From Sinotaia quadrata (taxonomy: Eukaryota; Mollusca; Gastropoda; Architaenioglossa; Viviparidae): DNA of 64,000 nucleotides. The number at the start of each line of letters is the position of its first letter. Positions within the stretch are counted from its first letter, which is position 1. The DNA is taken from positions 108,801,635 to 108,865,634 of the forward strand of contig CM054180.1 of the NCBI GenBank assembly GCA_028829895.1, read 5' to 3'. Made by a program: the position numbers and the translations under genes. Below the pieces are notes generated by a model. The model searched no databases. It had not been told where the DNA came from and saw nothing but the letters and a program-made list of their open reading frames with translations. Below are positions 58,801 to 64,000 of the stretch, in pieces.

Positions 58801-59283
58801 CTCCATTACATCACCATACAGAGCACACGTTGCCACATTGAATTGTTTAAAGTGGTGACGTAAGAGATCTAATGTAAGATAAATGAGTCGGTCGGTGCAT
58901 TTTGAAAATGTCACCCTTATACTGTGCTACATCTTCTTCATAAATCAACACTATTACATAAATGTTTCTTTCGCTTGTCTGCTTAATACTGTCAGCATTA
59001 TTTTCCTCATTACAGTTATCATTAAAGTGTAATTATGCGTAAATGCCATTTGGTGTGTCATTGTATCGCTATCACCATGCATTGCACTCTGTTACCAAGC
59101 AACTTGTTTGTACTTTTTACCCTCATTTTAAGTTCTTTCAAGACTCTCTACGTTTTGATTTGCTGTGCCATTTGCACAATCGCCTCCCCTTGCTAAAGGG
59201 AGAGCATATCTCACAAGGGAAATCGTGGATAGGGTCAACCTGCATGTTAATTATGTACATAATTTTTATTTATCCTCGTTGGC

Positions 59284-59890
59284 GGAGTAAATGGGCCTAT
59301 TCCTATTTCTAAACTTAATGGTTATGTAAATAATTAAATGTCAAAGTGATCTGACCTTCGCCTCTGCTTTGCTCATATTTGTTAGTGTCAGAGTTGGAGT
59401 AAACAACTCAGGTAAAAAAATAAGCTAGACTTGCTGATGCAATCACAAATAGTTCCAACTGGACGAGTAGTCTTTTTTTCACTAAAGTCTCATACTTGTT
59501 CATAACAAATTCATCCAATGGGGATGGACCGAAAGTTATTTTGTTGAAGAAAGTCCTATATTCTAATCATTTTGATTTTGACTTTGATTTTGACAAAACT
59601 TGAGCCCGGTCATAAGGGTTTTCGCTAGCTTATGGTAAGTTAACTGACTGATAAAGAAAGAATGGATTAGAAATATTTTTGCTACTGATCTATAATTTGA
59701 ACTGGAGAATGCTTTATGCTCTATGTTCACTAACTTGATTATTTTGGAGAACGCTTTATTTCTATGTTCACTAACTTGATTATTTTGTACATTATACTTG
59801 TGAATTTTGATTCATTCTATATTTCTTATGCTGCGTGTGTATTGGGTTAACGGATATTGTTGCAGGATTTGTAAGTTGAGAATGTTTGTA
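59284..59890 (+). repeat. Dispersed repeat R1, subfamily A, copy 2
   Basis: Closely matches 35988-36430 and then continues with GGTTAACGGATATTGTTGCA and TGTAAGTTGAGAATG shared with 56490-56540. Confidence 0.8.
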
Positions 59891-60239
59891 TGAGGGAAAG
59901 GAGTTTTAGAAATGAAATATGGCTGAAATTTCGTGCTGCCTTAATTTGGCCTTTGCAGAGACGAGCGTGCCGTTTCTGTTTTGATCTTTGAAGCTTTGAT
60001 CCCCTTTAAGACTGCAGTGACTACTATATGCTACCGGAACACGTTGGTGTGTGAATCCAGCATTGTCATCGAACTTATAGGTAAACGTGTTGCTGTGTTT
60101 CCTTTGAATCCTGTTTGAGAGCCAATATGGTGAAAATTGTGGCTTTTAGTTTAGTCTCAAGAATTCATGAAGATTATTTCAACACTCTTGTGGTGTGTTG
60201 AGAAGTGCATGCAAAGACTCTAGAACACCCTGCATGAAT

Positions 60240-60360
60240 TGCTTTTGATAGTGAATGCAGGGTAACACTAAGACAACGAGGTAAATTACACGAGCCGCTC
60301 AATTGTAACAGGGTAACACTAAGACAACGAGTAGATTACATGAGAGCGCTCAATTTTAAC
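60240..60360. repeat. About 65-bp tandem duplication
   Basis: AGGGTAACACTAAGACAACG, then AGATTACA-GAG-CGCTCAATT-TAAC, occurs twice. Confidence 0.8.
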
Positions 60361-60576
60361 GGGGAAAAAGAACAGTCAGTACAGAAGAAAACGAAACAGT
60401 AGATAAACATGTGTTTAGCAGAGATATTTCTTCATCCAAAAAACTCATTCATCTAAATTATTTATTTATTTGGTCTGTCTTTCTTACATAATAATTTAGT
60501 TTCAGATGTAATGTGTACTTCTCTGCGAAGTATTATGGTCTACTGTTTACCTTGAATTTTTTTTGCGAAGATTTAT

Positions 60577-60579
<3 letters not shown>

Positions 60580-60627
<48 letters not shown>
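60580..60627. repeat. (TA)n microsatellite
   Basis: An uninterrupted TA run of about 47 bp. Confidence 0.96.
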
Positions 60628-60630
<3 letters not shown>

Positions 60631-60979
60631 TAATTTCTACTAAGTGTTTGAATTAAACTGTAAGCTATATTCCTTCGAAGAAGAGTACGGTTTAAAATTT
60701 AATTTGAACTCTTTTGTGAAGTGGTATGGTGTAAGGGTAATTGAAGTCTTTTGTGAACTAGTAGGGTCTAAGGTTCAGTTTAATGTTTTTGTGAAGATAT
60801 ATGGTTTAAAGTTTAGAATGAATTTTGAAGCAGTATTAGAATTTGAAAAATGCACGTGTATATAAAATTCCTAATAAAGTAAGACCCACAGTTAATTCAT
60901 TGACAGGCACTGTCGCCTTGAACGAAGTAATAAATCTATCAGTTTGTAAAAAAGAGCATACATTTATGAAAATTACTGC

Positions 60980-61128
60980 GTTTTTCATTTCATGTACAAT
61001 TAAAAAATAACTAAAAATAATACTGAAATTCAACTTACATGTTTTAACGATTGACTGAGGCGAGTATAGAATTAGTGATTAAGATAGAAAGCGTGCAAAA
61101 ATATTGAGAAATTGCATTATTAACATTA
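60980..61128. repeat. Direct repeat D, left copy
   Basis: CATGTACAATTAAAAAATAA through AAAATATTGAGAAATT is repeated at 61876-62008 with very few differences, at an offset of 873 bp. Confidence 0.9.
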
Positions 61129-61139
61129 AATAAATATTA

Positions 61140-61620
61140 GAAAATCTAGTGTTGGTCATATCAGACAGTCTAATATCGGTCATATTAGAGAGTCTTGTGT
61201 CGGTCATATAAGACAGTCTTATATCGGTCATATTAGAGAGTCTTGTGTCGGTCATATAAGACAGTCTTATATCGGTCACATCAGAGAGTCTTGTGTCGGT
61301 CATATCAGACAATTTTATATGGGTTATATTAGTCTTGCGTCGGTCATATCAGACAGTCTTATATCGGTCATATTAGAGAGCGTAGACAGTCTTCATATCA
61401 GACAGTCTTATATCGGTCATATTAGAGAGTGTAGACAGTCTTCATATCAGACAATCTTATATCGGTCATATTAGAGAGTGTAGACAGTCTTCATATCAGA
61501 CAGTATTATATCGGTCATATTAGACAGTGTAGACAGTCTTCATACCAGGCAATCTTATATCGGTCATACCAGGCAATCTTATATCGGTCATACAAGGTGT
61601 CTTATACAGGCCAATACAAG
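61140..61620. repeat. About 24/48-bp minisatellite (TTATATCGGTCATATTAGA)
   Basis: Many copies of CAGTCTTATATCGGTCATAT plus TAGAGAGTCTTGTGTC, with a second variant holding GAGTGTAGACAGTCTTCATA. The minus-strand ORF MSDMTDTRLS is the repeat in translation. Confidence 0.93.
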
Positions 61621-61875
61621 GTTGAAATAATTGACATATGTCTTCTAGTGGTAATGAGATTATGGAACGAACTACGAAAAGAACAATACCTTATAAAATA
61701 TGATTTTGCATACAGATAAAGAGAGACAGATAGATAAAATAGAGAGAGAGAGATTGCGCGCATGCACATCACATTCACAGTTATTTCACGTTCACATAAT
61801 AACAGAAAAAAGCACGACTTATATGATCTCCAAACTAATAAAACAAACTAATCGATAGCCGAAATATTTATTTTC

Positions 61876-62008
61876 ATGTACAATTAAAAATAATACTGAA
61901 ATTCAACTTACATGTTTTAACGATTGACTGAGGCGAGTATAGAATTAGTGATTAAGATAGAAAGCGTGCAAAAATATTGAGAAATTCCATTAGTAACATT
62001 GAATCAAT
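61876..62008. repeat. Direct repeat D, right copy
   Basis: Near-identical to 60980-61128 in the same orientation. Together they flank the minisatellite and a (GA) tract. Confidence 0.9.
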
Positions 62009-62454
62009 GAAGAAAATGGTAAAGAGGGACAATGGATGAGTTCCACCATTCAGCAGGAAGAGGAAAGGATAGAAGTACTGACATCTTTAAAAAATAAGAA
62101 AAGACACACACACCTGAATTTAACATTAAAGTAATATTTTTTTTATCGCGAGATGTACGCCTCAAGTGTTGGCGTGCTTGATGTAAAGAACAATATACCC
62201 CTTTAGATGAAATCGTCATTTTCTCATCAAGCTATTATTGCAAAGTCGGTGTGCAACCTTCCAGTTCCTCTATAGAAAATGGGAAGGGTGAGGGATGGGG
62301 TGGAGGAGGAATATATTTTCCCTGCGTGGAAAAAATGAGAGCAACGTCCGAATGCAAAGTTTCTCATTAGCTGCAGTTGATGTCTTAAGAGTAATTTTTA
62401 AGTCACAAAGCAAGTGACTTAATTATTTCTTGATAGAGTAGACACTATATAAGA

Positions 62455-62920
62455 AAGAAGTGTTAGTGCTGTATTGTGTCAGACGCTGCTAGTGCTGTAT
62501 TGTGTCAGACGCTGTTAGTGCTATGTTGTTCAGACACCGTTAGTGCTACGGAGTTATCAGACACTATTAGTTCTTTGTTCTTTTCGGACACTTTTAGTTT
62601 GAATTCTGTTTCATATACTGTTAGTTCTATATTGTTTTAAAACACTCTTAGCGCTATGTTGTTCCACTCTTAGTGCTATGTAGTTTCAGAAATGTTGTTT
62701 CACTCTCAGAATTAGCACTATGTTGTTTCACTCTCAGAGTTAGCACACTGTTGTTTCACTCTCAGAGTTAGCACACTGTTGTTTCACTCTCAGAGTTAGC
62801 ACACTGTTGTTTCACTCTCAGAGTTAGCACACTGTTGTTTCACTCTCAGACAGAGATAGCACTATGTTGTTTCATTCTAAGACAGAGTTAGCACTATGTT
62901 GTTTCACTCTTAGAGCTACT
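62455..62920. repeat. Nested minisatellites (GTTAGTGCTATGTTGT / 28-bp GTTAGCACACTGTTGTTTCA)
   Basis: Left part: about 36-bp degenerate units of GTGTCAGACGCTGTTAGTGC. Right part: six to seven 28-bp units GTTAGCACACTGTTGTTTCA plus CTCTCAGA, the central four identical. Confidence 0.92.
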
Positions 62921-62934
62921 TTTCATAGGCGCTT

Positions 62935-63150
62935 TTACTTTTATAGTTATGTTTTTTTAGACGAGGTTTTACAGATTAGCTTTCATAAACGAGTTTTTAC
63001 AGTCTCGTTTTCATAGATAAGTATTTACAGGCTAATTTTCATAGACAAGTGTTTACCGAGTAGTTTTCATAGGCAGGGTTTCACAGGCTACTATTTTTTT
63101 TTAGAGAGAAGTTTTTACTGGCTGGTTTTCATTGCGAAGTTTTTGCAGGC
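62935..63150. repeat. About 29-bp degenerate minisatellite
   Basis: ACAGGCTAGTTTTCATAGAC plus AAGTTTTT recurs about seven times. Confidence 0.82.
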
Positions 63151-63649
63151 TGTATATTCAGATATTGGTACAATTAATCGGCATATGTCGGCATTTTTCA
63201 CATTTACCACATAGGTATGAAGTATGCATATCAATATTCTGTTTGTGTTAAAACTAAGTATTTGATCGTTGCTTATAGCTTTATCAATAACCTGGTGTTG
63301 GACATTAACTCTTATCTGGTATTCCTTTTTATTCGATTATGGCCCTTTGTAAAGAAAAGGAAATATAGAATAATCAAAACGACGGCATGTCGGATGGCAA
63401 GTGAATTCAGAGGCAAAGACAGGCCGGTCGAACCGTAATAGGGTAAAGTATAAATCACTATAACATTGATTACGTAGAGTTTGAACATTAAGCCTTTAAT
63501 CCACTTGTTTAATTAAGGAACCAACCCCCCCCGCCCAGCACCAACCCACAACCCGTTCATCTACATGACGAGTAAATCATTGCCGGTATTTCTTATTCGC
63601 AGATTAATTCTTAGGTGATTTAGCACATCGTATTAAAACAATCATTGAT

Positions 63650-63805
63650 AAATATTTTTTCTATTCATTGTCAATCTTTGTAGTTAATTCTAGTCTATTT
63701 CCAGCTGTTCATTGTCAATCTGTTTGTAGTTAATTCTATTCTATTTCCAGCTGTACATTGTCAATCTCTTTGTAGTTAATTCTAGTCTATGTCCAGCTGT
63801 AAAAC
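63650..63805. repeat. 46-48 bp minisatellite, 3 copies
   Basis: TTCATTGTCAATCTCTTTGT plus AGTTAATTCTAGTCTATTTC plus CAGCTG, three near-identical units. Confidence 0.92.
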
Positions 63806-64000
63806 TACAACACATTTCGAAATGATTAATGTAATAATTAGTAGCAGTAAATAGGATTGGCCTTATATTAATGTTTGCCCTGATGAATATCAGATCTCGT
63901 GGTAAGATGGCATGTTTACTTATGTTGTTAATAAACTTCTGAATGCAAATACGTAAATGTTGCTAACAAAACAAAAAACGCTAGTCTTCGCGGACAAAAA

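Overview
The window is animal nuclear DNA: AT-rich and intron-rich, with canonical GT/AG introns, many (GT)n, (GA)n and (TATC)n microsatellites, and fragments of hAT, non-LTR and SINE-like elements. A divergent fibrinogen-domain gene and the repeat style suggest a mollusc, probably a gastropod. That taxonomic call is inference.

Two protein-coding genes could be assembled, both on the minus strand. (1) A complete quiescin sulfhydryl oxidase (QSOX) gene lies at 31713..15248. It has ten exons whose phases join into one 707-residue frame: signal peptide, thioredoxin domain with CGHC, a second redox-inactive thioredoxin-like domain, a helical region, an Erv/ALR flavin domain with CQEC and CPQC, and a C-terminal membrane anchor. 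(2) A three-exon secreted protein gene lies at 49504..43620. It joins a signal peptide, a cysteine-rich PAN/apple-like module and a divergent fibrinogen-related domain (about 319 residues). The two genes share no pathway that the sequence shows; both enter the secretory route.

Layout. 1-15,000: AT-rich intergenic DNA with small tandem repeats and no gene I can support. 15-32 kb: QSOX, whose introns carry a repeat pair with a 52-bp inverted repeat, a near-identical 226-bp duplication and a tRNA-like SINE remnant. 32-35 kb: repeat-rich spacer with a broken LINE 3' fragment and a clear hAT MITE. 35-43.6 kb: spacer with dispersed repeats, a 46-bp minisatellite, an unknown 138-aa ORF, a broken FLYWCH-like zinc-finger trace and a fold-back element. 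43.6-49.5 kb: the fibrinogen-domain gene, with introns made largely of minisatellites. 49.5-64 kb: many minisatellites, a compound GT/GA block and further copies of an unrecognised dispersed non-coding repeat.

The most unusual pattern is that three splice sites in two genes sit inside or beside local tandem duplications that copy the splice signal. I found no CRISPR array, operon, rRNA or functional tRNA, and nothing that clearly qualifies as a new biological system. The best leads are the splice-site duplications, the unnamed dispersed repeat family, the inverted-repeat intron element and the divergent fibrinogen-domain protein.
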